Below, piece after piece: positions 24,359-34,291 of a stretch of 64,000 nucleotides of DNA. The stretch covers positions 124,001-188,000 of the forward strand of contig CANQFA010000001.1 in NCBI GenBank assembly GCA_947597925.1. The letters are read 5' to 3'. The stretch comes from an uncultured Clostridia bacterium. Lineage in GTDB: Bacteria; Bacillota; Clostridia; Christensenellales; Borkfalkiaceae. Numbering within the stretch: the first letter of the stretch is position 1; every line of letters begins with the position of its first letter. Position numbers and translations under genes: made by a program. The notes under the pieces were generated by a model, which was given only the letters and a program-made list of their open reading frames with translations, searched no databases and was not told the origin of the DNA.

Positions 24359-26965
24359 ATGATTCAAGTTAAGGGACTGACTAAGGTATATAAGAGCCGC
24401 AGGAGCGGGAAATGCACCGCCCTCGACCACATCAGCTTCACGCTGCCCGACAGGGGCTTCGTCTTCGTGATAGGCAAGAGCGGCAGCGGCAAGACGACCC
24501 TTTTATCCCTCCTCGGCGGATTGGACTCCATCACCTCGGGGGAAATCATCGAAAACGGCAGACATGTCGAAAAGTTTTCCCTCGGAGAGCAGGTCTACTA
24601 CAGAAACTCGACGATAGGCTTCATCTTTCAGGACTTCCACCTCATCGACGAACTGACGATCTTTGAGAACGTCGCCCTCGCTCTCGACCTGCAGGGAGAG
24701 CGGGACGGGGAGAAGGTGCAGAGGGCACTGGAGAACACGGGCCTCGGAGACCAGGGGAGGAAATACCCCAAGGAGCTCTCGGGCGGACAGAAGCAGAGGG
24801 TGGCCATCGCGAGGGCGCTCGTGAAGGAGCCCTCCGTCATCCTCGCGGATGAGCCCACGGGCAACCTCGACAGCAAGACGACGGCACAGATCTTAGATAT
24901 CCTCAAAGAGCTCTCCAAGACAAAGCTCGTCGTCATCGTGTCGCATAACTTAAGCGACGCCGAGCGCTATGCCGATGAAATCTTAGAGCTCTCCGACGGG
25001 AAGATCCTGCAGCACTTAAGGCGCAATCCCGCCTTCGATCCCCGCCTGCGGGTGGAGAATAATACCCTCGTCATTCCCTGCCGCGAGGAGTTTGACGATG
25101 AAAATTTAAGAGAAGTCGCCCAAAGGTTGTGGCGAGGCGTGGGAGACGTCCGACAGGATGGGGATCGCTTCCGCCCGTGCTCTGAGAGGGGATCGGAAGG
25201 GGGCATGTCCGAGAAAGAGCCTCTCAAACGCAGTCATCTCCGCGCCCGAGAGCGCCTTTCTGCCGCCGTGAAGCTCTCCCGCCGCGGATGGCTGCGCACG
25301 GCGGTCTATGCCCTCATCTTTGCGGCCATCATGGTGGTCTTAAGCCTCGCCCAACTCATCATGAACTTCAACGGCGGGGAGGTCCTCGCGAGCGAAATGG
25401 CCAAGCGGAACCTCTCCTGCACCTCCTTCCTGAAGGGCGAAAATTCTTCCTATGAAGTCATCGACGCGACCCGCCTTGTCGATGTGGAGGCGGGGGACCT
25501 CGATAAATTTTACGATGCGGGCTATGAAGGCAAGGCCTACCCGCTTGTCAATTATTCCTTCTTGAACAGGTCGAGCAGTATCGACGTAAAGCAGATGCGC
25601 CTGACACTGAAGGACGACCCATATGCGCTTTCGGGCACCGCGGGCCTTCTCCTCACCGAGGAGAGTTTCGTCGAGAAAACGTTCGGAAAACTCGAATATG
25701 CAGCGCTTGCCGAGGAGCCCAAGGACTACGGCGTATATCTCACCGACTTTTTTGCCGACGCCTTTATCGCAGGGCACCCGCAGGATTCCTATCAGACGCT
25801 CCTGGGACCCAAGCGGCAGTCCACGGGCTATGTATACGGCTATGTAAACGGCATCATCGATACGGATTATCGCGAGCGCTACGGAGATCTCCTTAGAAAA
25901 CTTGCCGACCCCGCACTCTCCAAGGCCGAGCGCAGCCGCCTTGCCGAGAGCGACGAGGGCCTCGCCTTTGCGGATGAAGTCTATCAATATCTTGCGATCG
26001 CCTATTCTTTCGACGAGGATTTCATAGAAAAGGCCGTGAGTGCGGGCATCCGCCAGTTCGTGAGCGCGGGCATCTCGACCTTCACCCTGCACGGGAAGGA
26101 ATATGAATATACGGATTCGTGGTTTACCTGTGAGGACCTCGCAAATACCGTCCCGCTTGCAGAGAACGAGGCCGTGATGAGCTGTGAGGTCTACAACGAG
26201 CTCTTCGATACTGCGTTTACTTCGCAGAATATGAACACGTTTACTCCCCACGAGGTGAAGCTCACCTACTATCTTCCCTGCGATCGGGAAAAATCACGGG
26301 AAAAATACGAGACAACGCTCACGATCATCGGGCTCAACGATGGGTATACCCGCGTGAACGTGGCAGACAACATCTTCCGCGATCTGCAGAGGGTCGAGGG
26401 GTACACCTGCGGCTACTATTTCGACAGCGAGGAGGACCTCTCCCTTCTCTTCAATGCCGCCGAGCAAAACGGCTTTGTCCCCAACTCCTCGATCGCGGGG
26501 TCCGTCACCACCATGACGCGGGCGGTGGGGGTCTTCAGCCGCTTCTTCGGCCTCATCTTCGTCATGCTCTGCGCGGCGCTCTTTCTCCTCATGGTGCAAT
26601 ATGAACTCAAGAGCATTCGGGACAAGATCAAGGACATCGGCATTCTGAAGGCGCTCGGGGCGCGAAATTCCGACCTCATGTGCATTTTCGGCTTCCGGAT
26701 CGCCGTGGCGGGGCTCCTGATGGCCGTGCTCTACATTTTGGGCTCCTTCGTCTTTATCGGGCTTGCCAACCGCATTCTGGTGCTCTCGCTCAATGAGCTC
26801 GTGAAGAACGCCGTGGTGATGGACCTCGATTTCCTCATCGCGAAGGGCGGATATCTCCTCGGAAACTGCCTGCTCGCGCTCGGCATCCTCCTTCTCTCCT
26901 TCGTCGTGCCCATGTTGCGCTTGAGGTCCATCAAGCCGACAAATGTCATCAAGGCCAAGGAGTGA
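24359..26965 (+). CDS. MacB-like ABC transporter, ATPase fused to FtsX-type permease
   Basis: Single-chain ABC transporter of 868 residues. The ATPase domain (1-225) has Walker [10 protein letters not shown], the Q-loop IFQDFHL, signature LSGGQKQR, Walker [10 protein letters not shown] and a switch His in VIVSHN. After a variable linker, the first membrane helix (about 315-340) leads into an extracytoplasmic domain of about 400 residues, then three C-terminal helices of the FtsX/MacB permease with [15 protein letters not shown]. Such proteins act as mechanotransmitters or export peptides/antibiotics. It has its own promoter and terminator. A deleted paralogue lies at 39927. Confidence 0.9.
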   Translation: MIQVKGLTKVYKSRRSGKCTALDHISFTLPDRGFVFVIGKSGSGKTTLLSLLGGLDSITSGEIIENGRHVEKFSLGEQVYYRNSTIGFIFQDFHLIDELTIFENVALALDLQGERDGEKVQRALENTGLGDQGRKYPKELSGGQKQRVAIARALVKEPSVILADEPTGNLDSKTTAQILDILKELSKTKLVVIVSHNLSDAERYADEILELSDGKILQHLRRNPAFDPRLRVENNTLVIPCREEFDDENLREVAQRLWRGVGDVRQDGDRFRPCSERGSEGGMSEKEPLKRSHLRARERLSAAVKLSRRGWLRTAVYALIFAAIMVVLSLAQLIMNFNGGEVLASEMAKRNLSCTSFLKGENSSYEVIDATRLVDVEAGDLDKFYDAGYEGKAYPLVNYSFLNRSSSIDVKQMRLTLKDDPYALSGTAGLLLTEESFVEKTFGKLEYAALAEEPKDYGVYLTDFFADAFIAGHPQDSYQTLLGPKRQSTGYVYGYVNGIIDTDYRERYGDLLRKLADPALSKAERSRLAESDEGLAFADEVYQYLAIAYSFDEDFIEKAVSAGIRQFVSAGISTFTLHGKEYEYTDSWFTCEDLANTVPLAENEAVMSCEVYNELFDTAFTSQNMNTFTPHEVKLTYYLPCDREKSREKYETTLTIIGLNDGYTRVNVADNIFRDLQRVEGYTCGYYFDSEEDLSLLFNAAEQNGFVPNSSIAGSVTTMTRAVGVFSRFFGLIFVMLCAALFLLMVQYELKSIRDKIKDIGILKALGARNSDLMCIFGFRIAVAGLLMAVLYILGSFVFIGLANRILVLSLNELVKNAVVMDLDFLIAKGGYLLGNCLLALGILLLSFVVPMLRLRSIKPTNVIKAKE

Positions 26966-26984
26966 CCTCGCTGCAAATAAAAAA

Positions 26985-27026
26985 AGAGCTGTCCGAATAT
27001 AAGCGGACAGCTCTCTTTCTTTTTTA
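26985..27026. terminator. Bidirectional terminator between the ABC gene and fba
   Basis: An 11-bp stem AGAGCTGTCCG/CGGACAGCTCT with T-runs on both strands serves the two converging genes. Confidence 0.88.
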
Positions 27027-27046
27027 AGCCTTCCCGTGAAAGAAGT

Positions 27047-27982
27047 TTATGCCTTGTTTGCGGAGCCGAGGACGTCGCAGATCTTGTGCTTGACGATGGC
27101 CTTCATGCTGGCACGGGCGTCGCCGAGGTACTGGCGGGGGTCGAAGTGCGAGGGGTTCTCCGCGAAGTGCTTGCGGATGGCCGCGGTGAAGGCGACGCGG
27201 AGGTCGGAGTCGATATTTATTTTGCAGACGGCGAGGGCTGCGGCCTTCTTGAGTTCGCTCTCGGGGATGCCGATGGCATTGGGCATGGAGCCGCCGAACT
27301 GATTGACGATGGCCACCTGATCCTGCGGCACGCTCGAGGCGCCGTGCAGGACGATGGGGAAGCCGGGCAAACGCTTGCCTACCTCTTCGAGGATGTCGAT
27401 GCGGAGCTTGGGGTCCTGACCGGGCTTGAACTTATAGGCGCCGTGCGAGGTCCCTATGGCGATGGCGAGGGAGTCGCAGCCCGTCCTTTGGGTGAACTCC
27501 TCCACTTCGTCGGGGGAGGTGAACATGGCGTCCTTCGCCTCCACGTTGACATCGTCCTCGATGCCCGCGAGTTTGCCGAGCTCGGCCTCTACCACCACGC
27601 CGTGGTCATGGGCATACTCCACGACCTTCTTCGTGAGGGCGATATTCTCTTCCCAGGGCTTGGACGAGGCGTCGATCATGACGGAGGTGAAGCCGTCGTC
27701 GATGGACGCCTTGCAGATCTCGAAGTCTGCGCCGTGGTCGAGGTGCATGGCGATGGGGATATTGTTGGTCTCGGCCGCCGCAAGGACGAGGTGGCGGAGA
27801 TAGACGGGGTTGGCGTACTTTCTCGCGCCCGCAGAGACCTGCAGGATGACGGGGCTGTTGCACTCATTGGCGGCTTCCACGATGGCCTGGATCATCTCCA
27901 TGTCGTTGACGTTGAAGGCGCCGATCGCATAGTGGCCCGCATAGGCCTTTTTGAACATTTCGGTAGTGGTTACCAGTGGCAT
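27047..27982 (-). CDS. fba: Fructose-bisphosphate aldolase, class II
   Basis: Zinc-dependent aldolase of glycolysis and gluconeogenesis, 311 residues; it cleaves fructose 1,6-bisphosphate to DHAP and glyceraldehyde 3-phosphate. Motifs include AIGAFNVNDMEM, the zinc ligands in IAMHLDHGADFE, VEAELGKLAGIEDD, the active-site IGTSHGAYKF and LHGASSVP, and NIDSDLR near the C terminus. GGAGGAAAC precedes the ATG. It faces gapA from a divergent promoter, so two consecutive glycolytic enzymes share one intergenic region. Confidence 0.96.
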   Translation of the reverse strand: MPLVTTTEMFKKAYAGHYAIGAFNVNDMEMIQAIVEAANECNSPVILQVSAGARKYANPVYLRHLVLAAAETNNIPIAMHLDHGADFEICKASIDDGFTSVMIDASSKPWEENIALTKKVVEYAHDHGVVVEAELGKLAGIEDDVNVEAKDAMFTSPDEVEEFTQRTGCDSLAIAIGTSHGAYKFKPGQDPKLRIDILEEVGKRLPGFPIVLHGASSVPQDQVAIVNQFGGSMPNAIGIPESELKKAAALAVCKINIDSDLRVAFTAAIRKHFAENPSHFDPRQYLGDARASMKAIVKHKICDVLGSANKA

Positions 27983-28018
27983 GACAAGTTTCCTCCGATG
28001 GGATTATTTTCATCTCCC

Positions 28019-28047
28019 ATTATAGAACAACTCCCGAAAAAATGCAA
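28019..28047 (-). promoter_or_regulatory. fba promoter
   Basis: TTGCAT (28042-28047), 17 bp, TATAAT (28019-28024) on the reverse strand. Confidence 0.8.
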
Positions 28048-28158
28048 GAGGTATTTCCCAAAAACCGAAAAATTTCCTCTTCGCCGCCGCACGGCCCTCC
28101 CGAAAGGCGGTTTCGGACAAAAAGTGCCCGTCCTCCCCCCGAAAATTGAAAAAAAACG

Positions 28159-28187
28159 TTGACGCGGGCGAGAAAGCGTGGTATAAT
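28159..28187 (+). promoter_or_regulatory. gapA promoter
   Basis: TTGACG (28159-28164), 17 bp, TATAAT (28182-28187). The leader is about 48 nt with GGAGGAATTA before the start. Confidence 0.85.
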
Positions 28188-28241
28188 ATGTAACGGAAAT
28201 CAGGCGAACAGCCCAAAATTTTATCCGGAGGAATTACTATT

Positions 28242-29267
28242 ATGGCAAACGTAAAGGTAGCGATCAACGGGTTCGGACGCATCGGCCGTCTTGCATTCCG
28301 TCAGATGTTCAATGCGGAGGGATATGAGATCGTCGCGATCAATGACCTCACCAGCCCCACCATGCTTGCGCACCTTCTCAAGTATGACAGCGCGCAGGGC
28401 CGCTATGCTCTCGCCGACACCGTCTCCGCAAACGACGAGGAGAGAACGCTCACCGTCGCCGGCAAGACCATCAAGATCTACGAGGAAAAAGATGCCGCCA
28501 ATCTCCCTTGGGGCGAGCTGGGCGTCGACGTCGTCCTCGAGTGCACCGGGTTCTATACCTCCAAGGCGAAGAGCGAAGCGCACATCAAGGCAGGCGCCAA
28601 GAAGGTCGTCATCTCCGCTCCCGCGGGCAACGATCTTCCCACCATCGTCTATGGCGTCAATGAGCAGACCCTGAAGGCAACGGATACCATCATCTCCGCC
28701 GCCAGCTGCACCACCAACTGCCTCGCGCCCATGGCAAATGCCCTCAACAATGCCTATCCCGTCGTCTCGGGCATCATGACCACCGTCCACGCCTTCACGG
28801 GCGACCAGATGGTGCTCGACGGGCCTCACCGCAAGGGCGACCTCCGCCGTGCGCGTGCCGCTGCGGTCAACATCGTGCCCAACTCCACGGGCGCCGCAAA
28901 GGCCATCGGTCTCGTCATTCCCGCCCTCAACGGCAAGCTCATCGGCAGCGCGCAGCGCGTTCCCGTGCCCACCGGCTCCACGACCATCCTCGTCGCCGTC
29001 GTCAAGGGCAAGGACATCACCAAGCAGAGCATCAACGACGCCATGAAGGCCGCCGCTTCCGCTTCCTTCGGTTACACCGAAGAGCAGCTCGTCTCCTCCG
29101 ATATCATCGGCATCACCTATGGCTCCCTCTTTGATGCGACCCAGACCATGGTCACGAAGATCGACGACGACACCTATCAGGTGCAGGTCGTGGCTTGGTA
29201 CGACAACGAGAACAGCTATACGTCGCAGATGGTCCGCACCATCAAGTATTTCGCCGAACTCAAGTAA
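28242..29267 (+). CDS. gapA: Glyceraldehyde-3-phosphate dehydrogenase
   Basis: Glycolytic NAD-dependent enzyme of 341 residues. The Rossmann motif is [13 protein letters not shown] (residues 8-20). The catalytic loop [12 protein letters not shown] holds the active-site Cys. [14 protein letters not shown] contains the conserved His-region, then the phosphate-binding [21 protein letters not shown]. The C terminus has [15 protein letters not shown]. Codon use is strongly biased, as expected for a highly expressed gene. It is monocistronic, with its own promoter and terminator. Confidence 0.98.
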   Translation: MANVKVAINGFGRIGRLAFRQMFNAEGYEIVAINDLTSPTMLAHLLKYDSAQGRYALADTVSANDEERTLTVAGKTIKIYEEKDAANLPWGELGVDVVLECTGFYTSKAKSEAHIKAGAKKVVISAPAGNDLPTIVYGVNEQTLKATDTIISAASCTTNCLAPMANALNNAYPVVSGIMTTVHAFTGDQMVLDGPHRKGDLRRARAAAVNIVPNSTGAAKAIGLVIPALNGKLIGSAQRVPVPTGSTTILVAVVKGKDITKQSINDAMKAAASASFGYTEEQLVSSDIIGITYGSLFDATQTMVTKIDDDTYQVQVVAWYDNENSYTSQMVRTIKYFAELK

Positions 29268-29283
29268 GGCAGAAAGGTCATGG

Positions 29284-29313
29284 GGGCAGCGGAAATTTCC
29301 GCTGCCCTTTTTG
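29284..29313 (+). terminator. gapA terminator
   Basis: Stem GGGCAGCGGAAA/TTTCCGCTGCCC followed by five T. Confidence 0.88.
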
Positions 29314-29323
29314 AGATTTTTCC

Positions 29324-29351
29324 GATAATGCGCCCGCCTTCCGCATAGAAT
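29324..29351 (+). promoter_or_regulatory. Possible sigma-E type promoter of yqfC-yqfD
   Basis: CATAGAAT (29344-29351) resembles the sigma-E -10 (CATACAAT) in 7 of 8 positions. GATAAT (29324-29329) lies 14 bp upstream, near the -35 spacing used by sigma-E. yqfC and yqfD are mother-cell genes in Bacillus, so the assignment fits but is inferred. Confidence 0.4.
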
Positions 29352-29360
29352 AAGGAAAGA

Positions 29361-29612
29361 ATGGGACTGCAAGCGGAAATCGCGAAGATGCTCGGCGGCG
29401 AAGACCCCGCTCGCGTCGCCTACACGGTGAGCGGGACGGGCGGACACTTCCGCTTCGTAAAGCGGGTCGCGGAGTTTTCGGCGGAGCGCATCGTCCTCCG
29501 CGGGAAGAGGGGGAGCCTCGCCGTAGAGGGGAGGGGGCTCTCTCTCGAGCGCTGCGAAGGGGGCGATGTCTTTGTGAAGGGCGAGGTGGTCCGCGTGGAG
29601 GCGGAGCCGTGA
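29361..29612 (+). CDS. yqfC: YabP/YqfC-family sporulation protein
   Basis: Small protein of 83 residues. It has the compact beta-strand pattern of the YabP/YqfC family (VSGTGGHFRFVKRVAEFSAERIVLRGKRGSLAVEG, shown here by position: about residues 23-57). Start after AAGGAAAG. The stop overlaps the yqfD start (GTGA). In Bacillus the homologue is made in the mother cell under sigma-E. Position directly before yqfD, phoH and the HD phosphodiesterase is conserved and supports the call. Confidence 0.8.
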   Translation: MGLQAEIAKMLGGEDPARVAYTVSGTGGHFRFVKRVAEFSAERIVLRGKRGSLAVEGRGLSLERCEGGDVFVKGEVVRVEAEP

Positions 29613-30457
29613 AGGGGATGCGAGTCGCCTTTTCGGTCCGCAGCCTCTCGGCGTCCCATGCCCTCGAAAAGCTCAGAAGGGCGGGTATCCCCGTTCTCTC
29701 CTGCCGCGCGCCCGAAAAAAACGTGCTCGAGCTCGAGATCCGCCGAAAAGACGCAAAAAAATCTTTTGCTATTTTGCGCGGTTCATGCTATAATATAGAA
29801 AACGTCCGTCCCGTCGGGCTCACGCGCCTTCTCGCGTGGGCGGCGGAGGCGGCGGGGCTCCTCCTCGGCATCCTCTTCTTTGCCGCCGCGGTGCTCTTTT
29901 CCGAGAGCCGCGTGCTGCTCGTGAAGGTGGAGGGGAGCGGCGCCTGCTATGAGCGGGAGGTGCGGGCCATTCTCCGCGACTGCGGGGTGCGCGAATTTTC
30001 CGCCATGCCCGAGGATACGGGGGAGATCGCGGCGCGCATTTTAGCCCTTCCGCGCACCGAATTCTGCGCCCTCTCCAAGCGGGGCGGCATCCTCACGGTC
30101 AACGTGCAATGCACCGATTCCGAACAGCCGATCGCGGTCATGCCCCTCGTGTCGACGGTCTCGGGGCGCCTTGTCGAGCTTGTCGTGATCAGCGGGACCC
30201 CCCGAAAACAGGTCGGCGAAGAGGTCCGCGCGGGCGAGGTGCTCGTAGAGGCATGCACGGAGTTCGGCCCTGCGCTCGTCATGGCGCGGGCAGTCATAGA
30301 AGATACCATCACGGCGGAATATGCGCTCCCCGAGGAGGAGGCGCGTGCACAGGCGTTCCTCGACTTCGGGGAACTTTCCGACCTACATATCGACAAGACG
30401 GAGACGGGCTGGCGCATCGAAGGAAAGAAGAGGACGGTGCTCTCGCTCAATCTCTGA
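29609..30457 (+). CDS. yqfD: Sporulation protein YqfD
   Basis: Membrane protein of 282 residues that begins with GTG overlapping the yqfC stop. A soluble N-terminal region is followed by one membrane segment (AAGLLLGILFFAAAVLF, about residues 84-100) and an extracellular FtsQ/POTRA-like part with VKVEGSGACYEREVRAIL. The family includes SpoIV-type protein YqfD, needed in sporulation of some Firmicutes, and often lies between yqfC and phoH. The next gene begins 10 bases later. Confidence 0.85.
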   Translation: MKGMRVAFSVRSLSASHALEKLRRAGIPVLSCRAPEKNVLELEIRRKDAKKSFAILRGSCYNIENVRPVGLTRLLAWAAEAAGLLLGILFFAAAVLFSESRVLLVKVEGSGACYEREVRAILRDCGVREFSAMPEDTGEIAARILALPRTEFCALSKRGGILTVNVQCTDSEQPIAVMPLVSTVSGRLVELVVISGTPRKQVGEEVRAGEVLVEACTEFGPALVMARAVIEDTITAEYALPEEEARAQAFLDFGELSDLHIDKTETGWRIEGKKRTVLSLNL

Positions 30458-30467
30458 GGAGGCATCT

Positions 30468-31436
30468 TTGGAGGTCTTTTTTGATACAGGCGCACTGGAC
30501 AAGCTCACGGCGGTCCTCGGCGTCTTCGATGAAAATATGACGGTGCTCTCGCGCGAGCTCGGCGTCACCTTCCGCGTGGAGGGGACGGCCATCGTCCTCG
30601 AGGGAGAGGAGGAGTCCGTGCGGCTGGGCGGGGAGGTCTTAAGGAGCCTCCTTGCGACCGTCGAGGCGGGCGACCAAATCGATAAGACCCGCCTCCTCTA
30701 CTGCATCGAGCTGACACGGGAGGGGCGCGCCGCGGACATCGAGGGCATCATGCACGGCGTCGTCGCCGTGACCTCGCGCGGAAAGCCCGTCAAGTGCAAG
30801 ACGGTGGGACAGAAGGAATATGTGACCGCCATCCGCGACCACACTGTCACCTTCGGCGTGGGGCCTGCGGGCACGGGGAAGACCTATCTCGCGGTCTGCA
30901 TGGCGGTGGCGGCCTATAAGGGCAAGGAAGTGGAGCGCATCATCCTGACGAGACCGGCGGTGGAGGCGGGCGAAAAGCTCGGCTTCCTCCCCGGGGACCT
31001 GCAGACCAAGGTGGACCCCTACCTCCGTCCGCTGTACGATGCCCTTGCCGAGCTCTTCGGCTTCGAGCCCTACCAGAAACTCATGGAGAAGGGGGTCATA
31101 GAGGTGGCGCCCCTCGCCTACATGCGCGGCCGTACCCTGTCCGAAGCCTTCGTCATCCTCGACGAGGCACAGAATGCGACGCGCGAACAGATGAAGATGT
31201 TTTTGACCCGCCTCGGGGAGGGGAGCAAGATGGTCGTCACGGGCGACCTCACGCAGACCGACCTCCCGTCGGGCAAGACGAGCGGACTTCGCCATGCGGT
31301 GCGCATCCTCCGCGGCGTCGAGGAGATCGCGGTGTGCGAACTCACCGAAAAGGACGTCGTCCGCCACCCGCTCGTGTCGCGCATCGTGCGCGCCTATGAA
31401 AAGGACGAGAGACGAAAGAAAGGAGACAAGACATGA
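30468..31436 (+). CDS. phoH: PhoH-family ATPase, TTG start
   Basis: PhoH/YbeZ-type P-loop ATPase of 322 residues, the usual length. The TTG at 30468 follows GAGGAGG with 5-nt spacing and gives an N terminus MEVFFDTGALDKL; upstream codons in the same frame lie inside yqfD and look random. Walker A is GPAGTGKTYL (130-140), Walker B FVILDEAQN, with the TGDLTQTDL motif after. The enzyme is thought to act in RNA metabolism together with YbeY, encoded two genes downstream. The stop overlaps the next gene by 4 bases. Confidence 0.93.
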   Translation: MEVFFDTGALDKLTAVLGVFDENMTVLSRELGVTFRVEGTAIVLEGEEESVRLGGEVLRSLLATVEAGDQIDKTRLLYCIELTREGRAADIEGIMHGVVAVTSRGKPVKCKTVGQKEYVTAIRDHTVTFGVGPAGTGKTYLAVCMAVAAYKGKEVERIILTRPAVEAGEKLGFLPGDLQTKVDPYLRPLYDALAELFGFEPYQKLMEKGVIEVAPLAYMRGRTLSEAFVILDEAQNATREQMKMFLTRLGEGSKMVVTGDLTQTDLPSGKTSGLRHAVRILRGVEEIAVCELTEKDVVRHPLVSRIVRAYEKDERRKKGDKT

Positions 31437-32923
31437 CCACTCCCGCAAAAAATTCCAAGACGCAATATCTCATGGGTGCACTCACCTTTCTGGGGTGCTA
31501 TGTCGTCATGCTCTTCGTCGTCTTCCTCATGATGGTGATCTCCGACCCGAGCGGCTGGATGACGTACATGGTCGACAACTACTCCAAGGTGCTCTCCCTC
31601 ATCGTGAGTATCTTTTTCCTCTTCAGCGTGGTCTATTTTTACTACTTCTTCGAGGACCCCGCCTCGCTCACGAAGACCAACAGCATCCTCCTTATCTTCA
31701 CGATGCTCATCATCTCCGTCATCGTGTCCTATGCCTTCGGCGAATTCATCCACATCTACTTCCGCCCCGTCGCCGTCTTTGCCCTCCTCGCCCTCTTCCT
31801 GACGAGCCGCAGAGAGGCGCTCTTCCTGAACTTCATCTTTTCCTTCGTGATGTTCGTCATCGACCTCTTCACGAATACCATCCCGGGGACGGATATCAAC
31901 AGTGAGGTCTACTCCTCCTTCCTGCTCTCCTTCATCGGCGGCACCCTCGCCGTCTTCCTCGCGGGGAAGGTAAAGACGAGGGGCGGGCTTCTCCTCACGG
32001 GCGTCTTCGTGGCGCTGCCCACCGCCCTCGTCGTCCTCCTCTTCAATATCCCCACCGTCACGCACAACTGGATCGACTACGTCTCCGCGGTGGGATTCCG
32101 CACTATGAGCTGTATCGTCTCGGCCATTCTGGCGCTCGCCTTTATGCCCTTCTTCGAGTGGGCATTCAACAGGCTGACCGTCTTCCGCTTGCGGGAGCTG
32201 ACGAGTACGGATGCCGCCCTCCTCGTGCGGCTCAAGACGGAGGCACCCGGGACCTTTAACCATTCCCTCATCGTCGCCCAGCTCGCCGAGAGCTGCGCAG
32301 TCGCCATAGGGGAAAATGCCGAGCTCGCGAGAACGGCGGCCTACTATCACGACGTCGGAAAGCTCAAGGAGCCCACCAACTTTACCGAAAACCTCAATCC
32401 GGGCGAATATGATGTGCACGTGGACATCACCCCCGAGCTCTCCGCCGACATCATCCGCTCCCACGCGCAGAACGGCTACGACCTGCTCATCGCCAACAGG
32501 CTCCCCAAGATCATCGCCGATGTGGCGCGCGAGCATCACGGCACCCTGCCCATCAAGTATTTCTATGACAAGGCCATCCGCTATTCGGGAGACGCCGACC
32601 TCAAGGACTTCTCCTACCGCGGGCCCATACCGCAGAGCAAGATCGCGGCCATCATCATGATCGCCGATGCGGCGGAGGCGGCGACGCGCGCCATGGCCGA
32701 CCGCACCCCCGAAAAGGTGGAGGCGGTCTGCCGCACCATCATCGAGGAGCGCATGGACCTCGGCCAGTTTGAGGAATGCGACATCACCATGCGCGAGCTC
32801 ACCGTCATCCGCAGCACCCTCGTGGATACGCTCTCGGGCGTCCATCATCACCGCGTGCAGTATCCCGCCATCCAGTTCGGGCGGGACAGGCAGGTCTTCA
32901 AGAAGGAGGAGCCCGATGAGTGA
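31433..32923 (+). CDS. 7TM-HD phosphodiesterase (PgpH-like), short form
   Basis: Membrane HD-domain protein of 496 residues. About seven hydrophobic segments (12-235) are followed by the 7TMR-HD cytoplasmic HD domain: TFNHSLIVAQLAES, then AAYYHDVGKLKEP (HD pair), AREHHGTLP and IADAAEAATRA. Homologues such as Listeria PgpH hydrolyse cyclic di-AMP. Classical PgpH is about 700 residues with an extracellular HDED domain after the first helix. That domain is missing here, so signal input may differ. Position between phoH and ybeY is conserved (Bacillus yqfF). Confidence 0.87.
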   Translation: MTTPAKNSKTQYLMGALTFLGCYVVMLFVVFLMMVISDPSGWMTYMVDNYSKVLSLIVSIFFLFSVVYFYYFFEDPASLTKTNSILLIFTMLIISVIVSYAFGEFIHIYFRPVAVFALLALFLTSRREALFLNFIFSFVMFVIDLFTNTIPGTDINSEVYSSFLLSFIGGTLAVFLAGKVKTRGGLLLTGVFVALPTALVVLLFNIPTVTHNWIDYVSAVGFRTMSCIVSAILALAFMPFFEWAFNRLTVFRLRELTSTDAALLVRLKTEAPGTFNHSLIVAQLAESCAVAIGENAELARTAAYYHDVGKLKEPTNFTENLNPGEYDVHVDITPELSADIIRSHAQNGYDLLIANRLPKIIADVAREHHGTLPIKYFYDKAIRYSGDADLKDFSYRGPIPQSKIAAIIMIADAAEAATRAMADRTPEKVEAVCRTIIEERMDLGQFEECDITMRELTVIRSTLVDTLSGVHHHRVQYPAIQFGRDRQVFKKEEPDE

Positions 32924-33404
32924 GCTCATTCTCGACTGCGAAGGAATGGAGGAGGGGAAAAGGCATGCCCTCGAAGCGGTGCTCTCCGAGGGGTTTACCT
33001 CGGACATGCCCCTCGTGCTTGAGCTCCTCTTCGTCTCGGAAGAGGAGATCCGCGCGCTCAATGCGCGGGAGCGGGGCGTGGACAGGGTGACCGATGTGCT
33101 CAGCTTTCCCGCGGCCGACCTCATAGCGGGCGAGCCCGTCCTCTCCGAGGAGCACGAGGAGTGCGTGGAGCAGGACGAGGAGGGCGCGCACATGTATCTC
33201 GGGAGCGTCGTCATCTGCAAGGCGCGGGCGAGAGAACAGGCGGCGGAGTACGGACATTCGTACGAGCGGGAGGTGTGCTACCTCGCCGTGCACGGCATGC
33301 TCCACTGCCTCGGTTATGACCACGAAGAGGAAGAAGAAAGGCGCATCATGCGCGCAAAAGAGGAGGAGATCATGCAAAAATTGGGTCTCGGGAGGGGAGA
33401 ATGA
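32916..33404 (+). CDS. ybeY: Endoribonuclease YbeY
   Basis: rRNA maturation and quality-control RNase of 162 residues. The zinc site HGMLHCLGYDHEEE (HxxxHxxGxDH) is near the C terminus, and ERGVDRVTDVLSFP is the conserved central motif. The ATG at 32916 follows AAGGAGG and overlaps the phosphodiesterase stop by 8 bases; longer upstream frames are inside that gene. An acidic insertion (EEHEECVEQDEEGA) precedes the GSVVICKARAREQA strand. It overlaps era by ATGA. Confidence 0.93.
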   Translation: MSELILDCEGMEEGKRHALEAVLSEGFTSDMPLVLELLFVSEEEIRALNARERGVDRVTDVLSFPAADLIAGEPVLSEEHEECVEQDEEGAHMYLGSVVICKARAREQAAEYGHSYEREVCYLAVHGMLHCLGYDHEEEEERRIMRAKEEEIMQKLGLGRGE

Positions 33405-34288
33405 GAAGCGGAACGGTCGCCGTCATCGGCAAGGCAAATGCGGGTAAATCCACCCTCATCAACGTCCTTGTGGGTGAAAAAGTCGCCATCGTGTCCCCTA
33501 AGCCGCAGACCACGCGCGACCGCATCCTCGGCATCCTCAACAGGGAGGACGCCCAGATCGTCTTCGTGGACACGCCGGGCATCTACCGCGGCAGAAATGA
33601 GCTCACCGCCCGCATGATGAAGACGACGGAGCTCGTCTCCGAAAACGTGGACGCCATCCTCTTCGTGCACGACGGGCACGCGGGCGTCCGCGAGGACGAC
33701 ACCGAGCTCATGAAGCGCTACCTCGCCGAAGGGGTGCCCATGATCGTCGCCTATACCAAGATCGACATCATGCCGAAGGAGCGCATTCCCGAGGACGCAA
33801 AGGCGCTCTACGAGGCGGGCGTGACCGCCGACATCTACCCCGTGTCCGCGAGGAAGGGCATGAATCTCAAAAAATTGGAAGATGCCGTCGTCGCCCTCCT
33901 GCCCGAGGGAGACCCCCTCTACCCCGACGACGTCGTCTCCGACCGCAGCGCGCGCTTCATGGTGGGGGAGATCATGCGCGAGAAGATCCTCCTCAAATAT
34001 CAGAACGAGATCCCGCACGGCGTCGCGGTCATTGTGAATACCTTTACCCGCCGCGAAAACGGCACCTACTCCATCTCCCTCGACATCGTGTGCGAGAAGA
34101 AGAATCATAAGGCCATCCTCATCGGCAAGCAGGGACAGGCCTTAAAGGAGGTCGCCTCCTTTGCCCGCACGGACATGGAGAAGTTCCTCGAGGCAAAGGT
34201 CTTTCTCGAGGTCTATGTCAAGGTGCGCGAAAACTGGCGGGACAATGCGCGCCTTCTGAAGGAGTTCGGCTACGACGAAGAGAGTTGA
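33401..34288 (+). CDS. era: GTPase Era
   Basis: Ribosome-assembly GTPase of 295 residues that binds the 3' end of 16S rRNA. G-domain motifs are G1 GKANAGKST (usually GRPNVGKST), G2 PQTTRDRI, G3 DTPG, G4 TKID and G5 SARKG. The C-terminal KH domain contains the HKAILIGKQGQALKEV loop (GxxG). The operon order phoH-HD-ybeY-era-yqzL-recO is that of Bacillus without dgkA and cdd. Confidence 0.96.
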   Translation: MRSGTVAVIGKANAGKSTLINVLVGEKVAIVSPKPQTTRDRILGILNREDAQIVFVDTPGIYRGRNELTARMMKTTELVSENVDAILFVHDGHAGVREDDTELMKRYLAEGVPMIVAYTKIDIMPKERIPEDAKALYEAGVTADIYPVSARKGMNLKKLEDAVVALLPEGDPLYPDDVVSDRSARFMVGEIMREKILLKYQNEIPHGVAVIVNTFTRRENGTYSISLDIVCEKKNHKAILIGKQGQALKEVASFARTDMEKFLEAKVFLEVYVKVRENWRDNARLLKEFGYDEES

Positions 34289-34291
34289 AAT

